Shown: positions 28,282-36,963, numbered from the stretch's first letter. The stretch is 64,000 nt of DNA from Rhizobium sp. SEMIA4064 (GCF_003025035.1 NZ_PYJN01000016.1:248001-312000); one strand, 5' to 3'. The notes: a model not told the origin generated them from the sequence alone. Made by a program: numbers and translations.

Positions 28282-29061
28282 TTATCGAAGAGAAAAACTA
28301 AAACGATGGGATGCGTCGCCCGCGACCTGACGGCTCGCTTCGACACGGAATGCGGATGAGATGCGCTCGGCGGTCAGAACTTCGGCAGGCAAGCCGTGAC
28401 CGCTCAGACGGCCGGAATCGAGCACAGCAACATGCGTCGCGAAATCGGCGGCGAGATTGATGTCGTGCAGAGTGGTGATGATCGTCAGGCCAAGGCCTTT
28501 CAACAGCGCCAATATTTCGAGCTGATGGCGGATATCGAGATGATTGGTCGGCTCGTCGAGAATGATCAGCTCCGGCTCCTGCGCCAGCGCGCGGGCAATC
28601 AATACCCGCTGTTTCTCGCCACCCGAAAGCGACGCGAATTGCCGGAGCGCCAGATGCTTGAGGTCCAGGCGGAGAAGCGCCGCCGCCGTTGCCGCATGAT
28701 CCTCTTCGCTCCAACGCGCCATGCCTTTGCGATGGGGAATGCGGCCCATCATCACCACGTCACGAACGCTGAAGGGAAAATCACCCGGCGTCTCCTGCAG
28801 GACGACGGCGATACGCCGCGCCGCTTCGCGCGGGCCGATCGACCAGAGATCGGTGCCGTCGAGGCGCACCAGACCCTGTTGCGGCCGGATACCACGATAG
28901 AGGCAGCGCAGCAGGGTCGATTTGCCCGCCCCGTTCGGACCGATAATCGCCAGCCGATCTCCGGTTTTCACGGACAGGCTGATGTCCCGGATGATTGGCT
29001 TTCCCCTATACGGGCCCCAGGTGACGCCGTCAGCTTCCAATCGCAAGCATTTTTCCAGCAT
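28282..29061 (-). CDS. ABC transporter ATPase (BtuD/FecE type)
   Basis: A 259-residue ATPase with all motifs: Walker A GPNGAGKST, the Q-loop in VVLQETPGD, signature LSGGEKQR, Walker B LIILDEPTNHLD and the switch His in TLHDINLAADF. It powers the FecCD permease encoded downstream. Gene order ATPase, binding protein, permease, with gaps of 13 and 9 bases, shows one operon. Its start is 9 bases after the DUF1636 stop. Confidence 0.93.
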   Translation of the reverse strand: MLEKCLRLEADGVTWGPYRGKPIIRDISLSVKTGDRLAIIGPNGAGKSTLLRCLYRGIRPQQGLVRLDGTDLWSIGPREAARRIAVVLQETPGDFPFSVRDVVMMGRIPHRKGMARWSEEDHAATAAALLRLDLKHLALRQFASLSGGEKQRVLIARALAQEPELIILDEPTNHLDIRHQLEILALLKGLGLTIITTLHDINLAADFATHVAVLDSGRLSGHGLPAEVLTAERISSAFRVEASRQVAGDASHRFSFSLR

Positions 29062-29070
29062 GACCCGCTC

Positions 29071-29484
29071 CTATTGCAAAAGCGTCGCGTGACGCTCGGC
29101 TGAAAGGATGGCTGCCGGAATGCGCGCCAATGTCTTGCCGCCCAACATTTTCGGGCGATCGCCTTCCCGTGTCAGGCCATCGGGCCGATCGCGATAAAGC
29201 TCCGCGAAGGAGACGAGCGCGCCGATATCGGCCTCGCCCGAGATGTCACCGAAGAGGTAGGTCGCCTTTGCCGACGTCTGGAAGGCGACGGTGCATGGCC
29301 GGTCGCAGCCAGCCATGCAGACACTGCCCTCCAGACTGAAATCGTCGGAAAGTGTCGCACCGGCCTCGGCAATAGCCGCCTGCAAATGTTTCAGCAGATC
29401 GAGACCGGGATGGCATGGCGCGCCGACGTGGCGGCAACTCGTGCACACGGTGATCCGATGCGTCTGCTCTTTCGCTTTGTCCAT
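29071..29484 (-). CDS. DUF1636 Cys-rich metal-binding protein
   Basis: A 137-residue protein of the DUF1636 family (PF07845). Cysteines cluster as VCTSCRHVG.PC near the start and SVCMAGCDRPC in the middle, followed by KATYLFGDI. The pattern resembles thioredoxin-like [2Fe-2S] ferredoxins. Family members are often encoded with cobalamin biosynthesis or uptake genes, and this gene is first behind the cobalamin riboswitch. It may supply electrons or handle cobalt; the reaction is unknown. Start taken at ATG 29484 (MDKAKEQTHRITVCTSC); the frame open to 29562 has no support. Confidence 0.82.
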   Translation of the reverse strand: MDKAKEQTHRITVCTSCRHVGAPCHPGLDLLKHLQAAIAEAGATLSDDFSLEGSVCMAGCDRPCTVAFQTSAKATYLFGDISGEADIGALVSFAELYRDRPDGLTREGDRPKMLGGKTLARIPAAILSAERHATLLQ

Positions 29485-29605
29485 GAAAAGCCTCCCGGAG
29501 ATTTCGCCGGAGGCAAAGTCAAGATAGGGCTTGCGGACGCGAATGCGCCCCCGCCCAACCACTGAATTTCCATCGGAACACCCCGTCCGTTGCGGTTGAC
29601 GTTAT

Positions 29606-29795
29606 CGATGGCAGGTCTCCTGGCTCACGGGTCACAGCCCATTCGCACCTTCCCGGCATGAAGCCAGTGGTATATCGCGAACGCGCTCTCCGCTTACAGT
29701 TGCGGGGGCAGCCACGGTTTTGGCCCCTGATGGGTAATCCGCACCGTGTTCCCTTTTCAGCCGCCCTCCGGATGATTCCGGCGGCAGCACCATCG
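29606..29795 (-). ncRNA. Cobalamin riboswitch
   Basis: Read on the minus strand this shows the conserved parts of the cobalamin aptamer in order: AAAAGGGAACACGGTGCGG, the junction CCGTGGCTGCCCCCGCAACTG, TAAGCGG, and the B12 box GAGCCAGGAGACCTGCC (complement at 29610-29626). The P1 helix closes by CGATGG (complement of 29790-29795) with CCATCG (complement of 29606-29611). It lies 122 bases before the DUF1636 start. It should turn the DUF1636-ABC operon off when adenosyl- or other cobalamin is abundant. Confidence 0.95.
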
Positions 29796-29882
29796 GCGTC
29801 GTTCATCTCACAGAAAATCGAAACGAGCAATGGCGATATGATCAATGTCTGCACTACCCTAAGTCCCGGCTGCATGATCGAA

Positions 29883-29903
29883 GTAATTTCGTTATGTTAT
29901 TAC
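29883..29903. promoter_or_regulatory. Possible operator upstream of the riboswitch
   Basis: GTAAT (29883-29887) and ATTAC (29899-29903) form an inverted repeat with an AT-rich 11-base centre containing GTTATGTTAT. It lies about 90 bases upstream of the riboswitch in its promoter zone. It resembles metal-regulator (Zur/Fur-like) sites in appearance only. The rest of 29904-30032 shows no feature. Confidence 0.25.
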
Positions 29904-30032
29904 GTTACTAATTTCAACAACAAAAATCAGATGCGGCGACGGGTTCCAAAGCTCTTATTCATTGGAGGCTATGGCGAACGTGGACGCTATCTCGCCCCGA
30001 GCTTATTGAAGGGCCGGCAAGATCAATCCTGG

Positions 30033-31448
30033 TCACACAGCCTTGCACTGCGGATAGAACCGCGCAGCCACCCCATCCGCAGCCGCATAGGCCTGCGTGA
30101 CGATCTCGGGCACGAGATCGATATCCGGCAAGCTCCCGAGTCCCAGCGGGCCGATGGCAAAAAGCCCCTCGGTCGCTTGTCCATCCACGGAAAGCGCACC
30201 CGTCGCTTCGACAGCCAGACCGAGACCAAGTTCGTCCGGTGTGGCGAGGCCCGCCTCGATCAGGCTCCACATTAATGGCGTGTCGAGATCAGGCTCCTGG
30301 CAGCGGCAATCGATCACCTCGTCAGCATAGATCTGTTCCACGCCTTGCTGACCCGCGGGCTTCAGCATCAATCCGGTCGGCGTGCGCCGGAGGAACTGCC
30401 CGCGGCGCGACAGCGTATTGCCCTCCGCCAGCTCTTGCTTCAGCCGGACATAGAGAGCCTCCGGCAGGCGGTTACGGTGGCTATCGTAAAGAGCGCGCAG
30501 ATGGCGATTGAATTGCTGCTTCTGTCCCGCAGGCAGCGAACGCCAGAGCGAGCGCGCATGTTTGCGCAGGCCGTTCATGACGGATTGCCAGCTTTGCCCG
30601 TTCGCCTCGGCGTTCTCGCAAGCCCGCCGGATGAAACGCACGATGTCGCTGAGACTGCCGGGCATGGCTTCTGCGGGAAAGACCGGATCGGCATTGCTGC
30701 GGGTGTGGCTCTGCGGCAGGAAGCCATGTCTCGAAACGATGGTGATCTGGCCGTCGTAGCCGTTGTCGCGCATCTGCAACAGCCGGTCGACGACGCGCAG
30801 ACCGCTGCCGAGCAATACCGTATGCGGGCGTGACACCAGGCGGCGCGCGCGGACCGTCGTCGGCGTCGCCACGGGTTCACCGCTCTGCGGCTCATGATCG
30901 GCAATGCCGTAACCGGTCGCCAGGATCACCGTATCGAACGGTGGATTGGCAGCGCCGGCGCTCTCGACCATAAAGCGGTCACCATGGCTGCGGCAAAGGC
31001 CGGTCACCGTCTCGCCGCTGACTTGCACGGTTATATCCCGCCGCGACGACAGCGCCTCGGAAAAGCGCTGGTAGACATAGTCGCTGAAAATGCTCTTGGG
31101 GACGAATATCTGCAAAAACCCTGGTATTGCAGCCGGCACGGCACTGCGGAACGTCGCATTGCTACAGAGCCAATCGTTGAAATCATCGGGATCGCCAGCA
31201 GAAACCGAGAGATCGCGGACACGGCTGTTCAGGATTTCGCTGCTATGGCCGGACGCCAGAGCCTGACCGCCGCTGACGCTGGAATTGGGATCGAAAAGCT
31301 GCAGATGAAACGGCGTCCGCACCGTTTTCATCAAGGCAATTGCCATCATCATACCGGAAAAGCCGCGGCCGATGACGGCGATACGCGGTATTGCATAGGC
31401 TTGTGCCGAGGCGTTGGCCCTGGCGGAAAAAAGTCCCTGAACCGTCAT
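30033..31448 (-). CDS. FAD/NAD(P)-binding protein (PF13454-like), paralogue A
   Basis: A 471-residue flavoprotein. The N terminus has IAVIGRGFSGMMMAIAL (FAD dinucleotide-binding), followed by HLQLFDPNSSVSGGQAL, and TVILATGYG further in; a second nucleotide-binding stretch lies near VLLGSGLRVVDRLLQM. The middle (SWQSVMNGLRKHARSLWRSLPAGQKQ) matches the second FAD protein at 34891-36354, so they are paralogues. The ATG at 31448 follows AGGAG by 5 bases. The family (FAD-NAD(P)-binding, hydroxyacylglutathione or amino-acid oxygenase relatives) has varied roles; here a redox function for sulfur scavenging is inferred from SfnB nearby. Confidence 0.8.
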   Translation of the reverse strand: MTVQGLFSARANASAQAYAIPRIAVIGRGFSGMMMAIALMKTVRTPFHLQLFDPNSSVSGGQALASGHSSEILNSRVRDLSVSAGDPDDFNDWLCSNATFRSAVPAAIPGFLQIFVPKSIFSDYVYQRFSEALSSRRDITVQVSGETVTGLCRSHGDRFMVESAGAANPPFDTVILATGYGIADHEPQSGEPVATPTTVRARRLVSRPHTVLLGSGLRVVDRLLQMRDNGYDGQITIVSRHGFLPQSHTRSNADPVFPAEAMPGSLSDIVRFIRRACENAEANGQSWQSVMNGLRKHARSLWRSLPAGQKQQFNRHLRALYDSHRNRLPEALYVRLKQELAEGNTLSRRGQFLRRTPTGLMLKPAGQQGVEQIYADEVIDCRCQEPDLDTPLMWSLIEAGLATPDELGLGLAVEATGALSVDGQATEGLFAIGPLGLGSLPDIDLVPEIVTQAYAAADGVAARFYPQCKAV

Positions 31449-32100
31449 ATCAACTCCTGGGGCAAAGAGGTGGTCGATCATGCTTTTCTAAGGGCATACT
31501 GATACTTTGCCTGTGAACCGCACACAGCGCGCGGCCACCGAACGCTTGGCCGCTAGAGCGCCGCGCATCCGTAAACGCACAATGGCCGCTCTGGTTCTTT
31601 TGAACCCAGGGCGTCTGAAAACGAGAGGCTCTGGGCGGGTTCCCACGCAACCAGGAACCAATTTCACTTCGTCAACCTTCACATATCGAGCCTTTCGGCG
31701 GCCCGACGAGGTAATTGTTGCTATTGTCTACTTATTTAGTCGTATATGAAAGCGCGAAAATGCGCCGGTAGCAAGCGCTTTCTTGCGACCGACGTCTTTG
31801 AAGGTGGATCACATTTACGACATGGCCTCGCACAAGACGCTGTGCACCTGTGGTTTCGCCGACCTGGCCCGCTGATCCCAGACCCTTTTGGTGAACGCGG
31901 AAAATAGCTGATAGCCCTGCTGCCAGCGGCGGCTGCACTGAGCCGCCCGCTTACAATTTCTCCATTCGATGCCTATTATGGCGGGTAGCGAAATCTGGAT
32001 AAGCAAAGAAAAACCATTGTAGAGTAGATCTATAGAAATTACGATCATACCGCTTTCGCACCGCTAAGTCACTGATATGCCAACCCTGATGGGGTCATGA
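31449..32100. other. Gene-free stretch before sfnB
   Basis: The 652 bases between paralogue A and sfnB carry only short frames without ribosome sites or recognisable domains. The one candidate on the minus strand (31815-32048) has a protein-like end but no convincing start. TTGTAGAGTA (32018-32027) resembles the motif found beside the Rrf2 gene and may be a regulator site for sfnB. Possibly remnant DNA. Confidence 0.4.
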
Positions 32101-33318
32101 ATGGGAACTGTTTCACAGTTGCACGAGCGGGTCAGGCCGCTCGCACACCGCATTCAAAGCGATGAGGAAGCGCTGGAGATCGCGCGATCGCTGGCCGCCC
32201 GGTTCTCTCAGCAGGCAAGCGACCGCGACATCAACCGCGTATTGCCCTACGAAGAACTGGAGGCCCTGTCGCAATCCGGCCTGCTCGGCATCACCACTCC
32301 GTCCGAACATGACGGCCTCGATATCTCCAACTCAGTTCTTGCCGAAATCATCGCTATCCTGGCCGAAGCCGATCCTTCGATCGCACAAATTCCGCAAAAC
32401 CATTTCTACATTCTGGAAGCGCTGCGCATCGACGGCAGCGAAGAGCAGAAGAACTTCTTCTTCTCCAGGGCGCTGGCCGGTGACCGTTTCGGCAATGCAT
32501 TCTCCGAACTCGGCACGGCAACGGCCGGTCAATACAATACGCGCTTGACATCGGACGGACTTGGCTTTCGCGTCAACGGCCGCAAATTCTATTCCACCGG
32601 CGTGCTTTTTGCCGACTGGATCGCCATTTTTGCGCTGAATGCGCAGGACGACCTCACAATGTCACTCGTTCCGCGCGGCACCGAAGGCATCCAGATCATC
32701 GACGACTGGGACGGTTTCGGCCAGCGCACATCCGGCAGCGGCACGACCATCCTGCACAATGTCTATGTCAACGCGGACGCTGTCGTCCTGCATCACAAAG
32801 GCTTCGAGCGGGCAACGACCATCGGTTCGGTTGGCCAAATCATCCATGCCGGCATCGATCTCGGCATCGCCCGGGCCGCCTTCGCCGAGACCGTGGAGTT
32901 TGTGAAAACGCATGCCCGTCCCTGGACGGACAGCGGCGTCGAGCGAGCGGCCGACGATCCGCTGACCATCGCGAGAATAGGCCAGATCGCCATTCGCATC
33001 GAGGCGGCCGCCGCGATGCTGGAACGCGCCGGCAAGAAGATCGATATAGCCCAGATCAACCCAACCGAAGACGATGTGATCGAGGCAACGCTTGCCGTAG
33101 CCGCTGCGAAAACCCTGACGACGGAAATCGCCATCGAGGCCTCGAATACGCTGTTCGAGCTCGCTGGCACCTCCTCCACGCGCATCGGCCTCAATCTCGA
33201 CCGCCACTGGCGCAATGCCCGGACCCATACGCTGCACGACCCGGTACGCTGGAAATATCACATCGTCGGCAACTACCATCTCAACGGCGTGATCCCGCCG
33301 AAGAACTGGACGCTCTGA
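32101..33318 (+). CDS. sfnB: SfnB-family acyl-CoA-dehydrogenase-like oxidoreductase
   Basis: A 405-residue acyl-CoA dehydrogenase-fold flavoprotein close to SfnB (sulfur acquisition oxidoreductase): ALEIARSLAARFSQQASDRDINRVLPYEELEALSQSG..GITTP, IPQNHFYILEALR, FGNAFSE, GFRVNGRKFYSTG, DDWDGFGQRTSGSGTT and the C-terminal HTLHDPVRWKYHIVGNYHLNG. Family knowledge: SfnB-type enzymes act with flavin monooxygenases in use of dimethyl sulfone, sulfonates and other organosulfur compounds. Needs an FMN/FAD reductant. It is followed after 32 bases by a methyltransferase gene. Cytoplasmic. Substrate unknown. Confidence 0.88.
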   Translation: MGTVSQLHERVRPLAHRIQSDEEALEIARSLAARFSQQASDRDINRVLPYEELEALSQSGLLGITTPSEHDGLDISNSVLAEIIAILAEADPSIAQIPQNHFYILEALRIDGSEEQKNFFFSRALAGDRFGNAFSELGTATAGQYNTRLTSDGLGFRVNGRKFYSTGVLFADWIAIFALNAQDDLTMSLVPRGTEGIQIIDDWDGFGQRTSGSGTTILHNVYVNADAVVLHHKGFERATTIGSVGQIIHAGIDLGIARAAFAETVEFVKTHARPWTDSGVERAADDPLTIARIGQIAIRIEAAAAMLERAGKKIDIAQINPTEDDVIEATLAVAAAKTLTTEIAIEASNTLFELAGTSSTRIGLNLDRHWRNARTHTLHDPVRWKYHIVGNYHLNGVIPPKNWTL

Positions 33319-33350
33319 CGAATTTTGTAGCAGAAAAATGGGGGGAGCCC

Positions 33351-34211
33351 GTGACTGCAAATCGCCGTGCCAGTTTGGATGAGATACGAGCTTTCCACGC
33401 GAAAATGATGGTTGCCGCCAGCAATTCCCTGGATGAAAGGCTAGAGCGGATTTTTGAGCTTGTGCCGCGCGAAACCTTCCTGGGGCCGGGGCCCTGGCTG
33501 ATAACGGTCAATCGGCGATATGTCGAAACGCCCAGCGCCGATCCCGCCTTTCTCTATCAAAATGCGCTCGTCGCTTTGGACAGAACAAAGGGCATCAACA
33601 ATGGGGAACCCTTCCTGCACGCGGCCTGGATCGGCTTTGCCTCTCCGAAGTCCGGCGAGACAGTCATCCATATTGGCGCGGGAACGGGATACTACACCGC
33701 ACTTCTGTCGATGCTGGTGCTGCCGAACGGTCATGTTCATGCATTCGAAATTGAAGAAGACCTAGCCAGTCGTGCGCGCGAAAATCTGAGGCCATTCGAG
33801 GGAATTTCCCTGATACAAGGCGACGCAACCACTCTGGCGCTGCCGGACGCCGATCTCATCTACATGAATGCCGGAGCAATCGCCCCACCGGCATCGTGGC
33901 TCAAAGCATTGCGGCCGGGCGGCCGCATCATCTTTCCCTGGCAGGCCAACAAGAAGGCTGGGATTGCTGTCCTGATCACGCGCACGGAGACTGGCTATAC
34001 GGCACGGCCCTTGATGCCGTCATGGTTCATCCCCTGCGTCGGCGCCTCTGATCTTGCCGAATGCAGCAAGTCCCCAAGCGTTGACGACGCCTGGTCGATC
34101 AGGAGGGTTTGGTTGACCGAGGATCGCGCGCCTGATGAATCCGCCGTCGCGATCTACAAGGATCTGTGGTTCTCAAAAGCTGGAGACGACGAACAATCAG
34201 GGAATGGCTGA
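33351..34211 (+). CDS. PCMT-like SAM-dependent methyltransferase
   Basis: A 286-residue methyltransferase related to protein-L-isoaspartate O-methyltransferase. The N-terminal helix is followed by VPRETFLGPGPW, then the SAM-binding motif I VIHIGAGTGYYTALLS, HAFEIEEDLASRARENL (acidic end of strand 2), GDATTLALPDADLIYMNAG and LRPGGRIIFPW. It lacks obvious isoaspartate-specific context and is larger than usual PCMT (about 210), so another small-molecule or protein target is possible. Start is GTG with GGGGGGAG just ahead. It follows sfnB by 32 bases and probably shares its transcript; its stop is 5 bases from the converging Rrf2 gene. Confidence 0.8.
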   Translation: MTANRRASLDEIRAFHAKMMVAASNSLDERLERIFELVPRETFLGPGPWLITVNRRYVETPSADPAFLYQNALVALDRTKGINNGEPFLHAAWIGFASPKSGETVIHIGAGTGYYTALLSMLVLPNGHVHAFEIEEDLASRARENLRPFEGISLIQGDATTLALPDADLIYMNAGAIAPPASWLKALRPGGRIIFPWQANKKAGIAVLITRTETGYTARPLMPSWFIPCVGASDLAECSKSPSVDDAWSIRRVWLTEDRAPDESAVAIYKDLWFSKAGDDEQSGNG

Positions 34212-34216
34212 AAGGG

Positions 34217-34687
34217 TCAGCCGATATTCGAAGCGCGATAGTCTTCCTGCTCTTCGATCTCGATTCCCGGCCCGCCGCCGGCAACGAATTGTTCGAGCGT
34301 CATATTGTCGAGGATCGCCGCAATCGCATCACGGACTTCCGTCATCGAGCGGCGCACATGACAGCGCTCCGGATCGGCGCAATCGTCGCAGGCTTCATAG
34401 GCTGTACGGCTGGCACAGCGGATCGGCGCGAGCGGACCGTCGAGCGTGCGGATGACATGGCCGATGCGGATGTCGGAGGCAGGGCGCGACAGCGAATAGC
34501 CACCACCCGGTCCCTTCTTGGAGCGCAGCACGCCGGCATTGCGCAGTTCCAACAGGATAGTGTCGAGGAATTTCTTCGGGATATTGTTGCGGGATGCGAT
34601 GTCGTTGATAAACGCAGTCTCGCCCGGCCCCAGACGTGCCAGGTCCACGAGAGCCTTCAACCCGTATTTTCCTTTTTTCGTGAGCAT
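34217..34687 (-). CDS. Rrf2-family transcriptional regulator
   Basis: A 156-residue Rrf2 protein. Winged HTH at the N terminus (MLTKKGKYGLKALVDLA, INDIASRNNIPKKFLDTILLELRNAGVL, KKGPGGGYSLSRP) and a cysteine cluster (CASRTAYEACDDCADPERC) at about residues 90-110, where Fe-S regulators such as IscR and RirA hold their cluster. It may sense iron, cysteine or redox state. Start at ATG 34687; the frame open to 34804 is an unsupported extension. Situated between the SfnB/methyltransferase genes and FAD paralogue B, whose expression it may control. Confidence 0.87.
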   Translation of the reverse strand: MLTKKGKYGLKALVDLARLGPGETAFINDIASRNNIPKKFLDTILLELRNAGVLRSKKGPGGGYSLSRPASDIRIGHVIRTLDGPLAPIRCASRTAYEACDDCADPERCHVRRSMTEVRDAIAAILDNMTLEQFVAGGGPGIEIEEQEDYRASNIG

Positions 34688-34828
34688 CGCTATCCGCTTT
34701 ACTGCAAAATCGATTGTTGGAAGTCCGGCATGGTTCGATCGAGACTCAACCGGCTCTGTTCCGTCATTGACCACGGAAGTAACGCCGTCGCCTCCTCCGA
34801 ACAAGACAATAACTCACAAATTGTATAG

Positions 34829-34840
34829 TTTATATGAGTA
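34829..34840 (-). promoter_or_regulatory. Candidate Rrf2 half-site at the rrf2 promoter
   Basis: On the minus strand the sequence reads TACTCATATAAA, similar to TACTCTATAAA before FAD paralogue B (36434-36444) and TACTCTACAA before sfnB. The surroundings (34800-34870) are very AT-rich, as expected for a promoter. Autoregulation by the Rrf2 protein is inferred. Confidence 0.3.
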
Positions 34841-34890
34841 AATTTAGGCAAATGTATCGTCAAAGCAACGATTCTGCGTTTTTTATGCCT

Positions 34891-36354
34891 TTATGCAGCG
34901 CTGTTGTCGAGTTTTAGCTTGTTATGCTTGTGCTTGGTGTGGTCCGCAACTGCCGATACCACCTGCTCGGAGACGAAGACGGCATGCTCGATCACTTCAG
35001 GCAAGCCCATCAATTCGCCGAAAGTACCCCGGGCGAGAGGTCCTGAAATGAACAGCGATGGTGCCAACTTGCCGTCCACGCCGAGCGCTCGCGATGCCGT
35101 GTCGCAGGCAAGGCCGAGCCCTGCGGCATCGATAGCGAGATAGCCCGTATCCGCAAGCGCGCCGATCCAGCCTTGCGAGCCCAAAATGCCGCGATGGCCC
35201 GGCCCGGTCGTCACCACGACCGCGTCGAATTGGCGATTAAGGCTCTTATCCGATCGACCGAGCCGGAGCGTACATTCAATCACCTCGCCCCTCGCCTCTA
35301 CGGATGCGACGGAGGCGGCGAACACCTCCAGCCTGCCGGCGCGAATCGCCTCTTCACTGACGGCCTCCACCTGCGGCGCAACACGGAAACGGTGCACATC
35401 CCAAAAGGGCCGCAAATGCCGCACGACGCGACGCCGCTCGTTGACCGGCAATGCCCGCCACAAATCCTGCCCCTGCGCGCGCACCTGATCGATGACCGCA
35501 TGCCAACTCCACCCCTCGCCTTCCGCCGTGCGAATGGCGGCGCGCACCCGCCTCAGAAGATGAAGTGCCGTCCGCGACGGGTGACTGACGAAATCGCCGA
35601 ACAGCTCCTGCTTGACCGGCGCATGCCCGCGCGACCGCAGCCCACGTCGCGAGATTGCGGTGATCGGTCCTTTGTGACCGCGCAGCTCGAGGGAGGCGAT
35701 GACGTCAGCAGAAGTCAGGCCGTTACCGACCACCAGCACGCGGTCGGCGGCCCTGATAGCATCGAGTGCATCCGGCCGCGTTGGGTCCGCAACAAAACGC
35801 GGATGGCCGGCAAGCGCATTTTGCAACGACCGCGGCGGCAGCGGCGACGGATGGCTCGTGGCGATGACAAGGATATCCGCCTCCAAGCGCCGCCCCGCCT
35901 CGCCCGTAACCACCCAGCGGCCGTCTAGGCGCCGGACATCCGTAGCCTGCTCAGCAACATGAGTGATGGCGCCGCTATCGATAAAAGGCTGCACCATACT
36001 GCCGATATAACGACCAAAAAGCCCGCGCCGCGGAAACAGACCGCCATTCGCCGCGACAGCCGTCTCGTCGCCCTCCAGCGCATTGCTTTCCTGAAGCCAA
36101 CGCTGGAAATGCTCGATGTCGTCGGGAAGCAGGCTCATCTTTGCCGCCGGCACATTGATGCGATGGGCAGGGTCGCGGGTATCATAGGCAAGCCCGGCCC
36201 CGAGTCTGGCGCGCGGTTCGAAAATGAAGAGCTGACCGGGCTGCAGCGCTTGCGATTGCAGTAAGTGAAAGGCAACCGCCGCCCCGGAAACGCCGCCGCC
36301 AATGATTGCGATGACAGGCCGATCACGCGACTGATCGTGAGAACAAGTGGTCAT
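34891..36354 (-). CDS. FAD/NAD(P)-binding protein, paralogue B
   Basis: A 487-residue flavoprotein with IAIIGGGVSGAAVAFHLL at the N terminus, FEPRARLGAGLAYD, HRINVPAAKMSLLPD, ILVIATSHPSP and a second dinucleotide-binding stretch VLVVGNGLTSADVIASL. The middle SWHAVIDQVRAQGQDLWRALP matches paralogue A. The C terminus ends in a Lys/His-rich tail (HTKHKHNKLKLDN). TTG at 36360 is the longest start; ATG at 36354 has AAGGA 8 bases upstream and is preferred. Probably an oxidoreductase that feeds or acts on an organosulfur or amino-acid substrate, by analogy and context; no specific assignment. Transcribed toward rrf2. Confidence 0.8.
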   Translation of the reverse strand: MTTCSHDQSRDRPVIAIIGGGVSGAAVAFHLLQSQALQPGQLFIFEPRARLGAGLAYDTRDPAHRINVPAAKMSLLPDDIEHFQRWLQESNALEGDETAVAANGGLFPRRGLFGRYIGSMVQPFIDSGAITHVAEQATDVRRLDGRWVVTGEAGRRLEADILVIATSHPSPLPPRSLQNALAGHPRFVADPTRPDALDAIRAADRVLVVGNGLTSADVIASLELRGHKGPITAISRRGLRSRGHAPVKQELFGDFVSHPSRTALHLLRRVRAAIRTAEGEGWSWHAVIDQVRAQGQDLWRALPVNERRRVVRHLRPFWDVHRFRVAPQVEAVSEEAIRAGRLEVFAASVASVEARGEVIECTLRLGRSDKSLNRQFDAVVVTTGPGHRGILGSQGWIGALADTGYLAIDAAGLGLACDTASRALGVDGKLAPSLFISGPLARGTFGELMGLPEVIEHAVFVSEQVVSAVADHTKHKHNKLKLDNSAA

Positions 36355-36433
36355 CGTCAAATCCTTCCAGATCGCTCGACTGCGCGGGACACCTCGCCGC
36401 CATCAACCGCGCATGTCCCAAGGCATAGGAATA

Positions 36434-36444
36434 TACTCTATAAA
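36434..36444 (+). promoter_or_regulatory. Candidate Rrf2 site at FAD paralogue B promoter
   Basis: TACTCTATAAA followed by ATTTATTG, 80 bases upstream of the paralogue B start. It matches the motif near rrf2 and sfnB. The rest of the 303-base gap 36355-36657 shows nothing else I can name. Confidence 0.3.
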
Positions 36445-36657
36445 ATTTATTGACAATACGACGCCGACGGCAGCTCGATGGTTTTCCAATGGGCCGCTAG
36501 CATTCATCAAGCCGAGAAGAGCTGTGCAAACAAGCACTTGGTTGTGCCTCGCACAATAGCTCTATTGCACCGCAAGATGTGAAAATCTTGGCATACACGG
36601 AACAAAGGCACATACTGCCGATTGTTCTGGTACGTGTTCTCTGGGAGGAGAAACATC

Positions 36658-36765
36658 ATGGAACTGCTCCACCTGCTGACCCCCTTCGACTATATGCTGG
36701 TTCTGGTTCTCGCAGCCATTTTGGTATTCAGCGTGATGGAAGGCGGCGGGCATAAAAGGCATTAA
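36658..36765 (+). CDS. Small single-span membrane protein (35 aa)
   Basis: A 35-residue frame: MELLHLLTPFD, a hydrophobic helix (YMLVLVLAAILVFSVM), then EGGGHKRH. GGGAGGAG precedes the ATG by 6-7 bases, one of the best ribosome sites in the window. The helix and positive end predict a single transmembrane span with the C terminus in the cytoplasm. Too short for ordinary gene calling. Function unknown; it sits among other small stress-type genes. Confidence 0.55.
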   Translation: MELLHLLTPFDYMLVLVLAAILVFSVMEGGGHKRH

Positions 36766-36924
36766 TTAAGCCCCAAACCGAATGGCGGAATCCAGAGGCC
36801 AGCGATGGCGAATTGGTATAGCTGTGCGTCCGCCGCTCATCCCCGTTTCTCAACTCCAATTTCATAAGTCGGTCCTGCTCCGAAAGCGATCCGTCGATCG
36901 CACCGGTGGTACATACCAATGCGG

Positions 36925-36949
36925 GGAACTTCCTTTAACGCCGGCAGTT
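36925..36949 (+). promoter_or_regulatory. Possible EcfG (general stress) promoter
   Basis: GGAAC at 36925-36929 and AGTT at 36946-36949 are 16 bases apart. The alphaproteobacterial EcfG consensus is GGAAC-N16/17-CGTT, so there is one mismatch. It lies about 15 bases ahead of the 55-residue gene below. Confidence 0.3.
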
Positions 36950-36963
36950 AGATTCAGAGATCT

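Noticed and set aside
31654..31670. GGAAC as a possible EcfG promoter element
   Set aside because: No GTT at the required distance downstream.
31815..32048. 77-residue minus-strand frame before sfnB
   Set aside because: Its end looks protein-like, but the start has no convincing ribosome site and no family was recognised.
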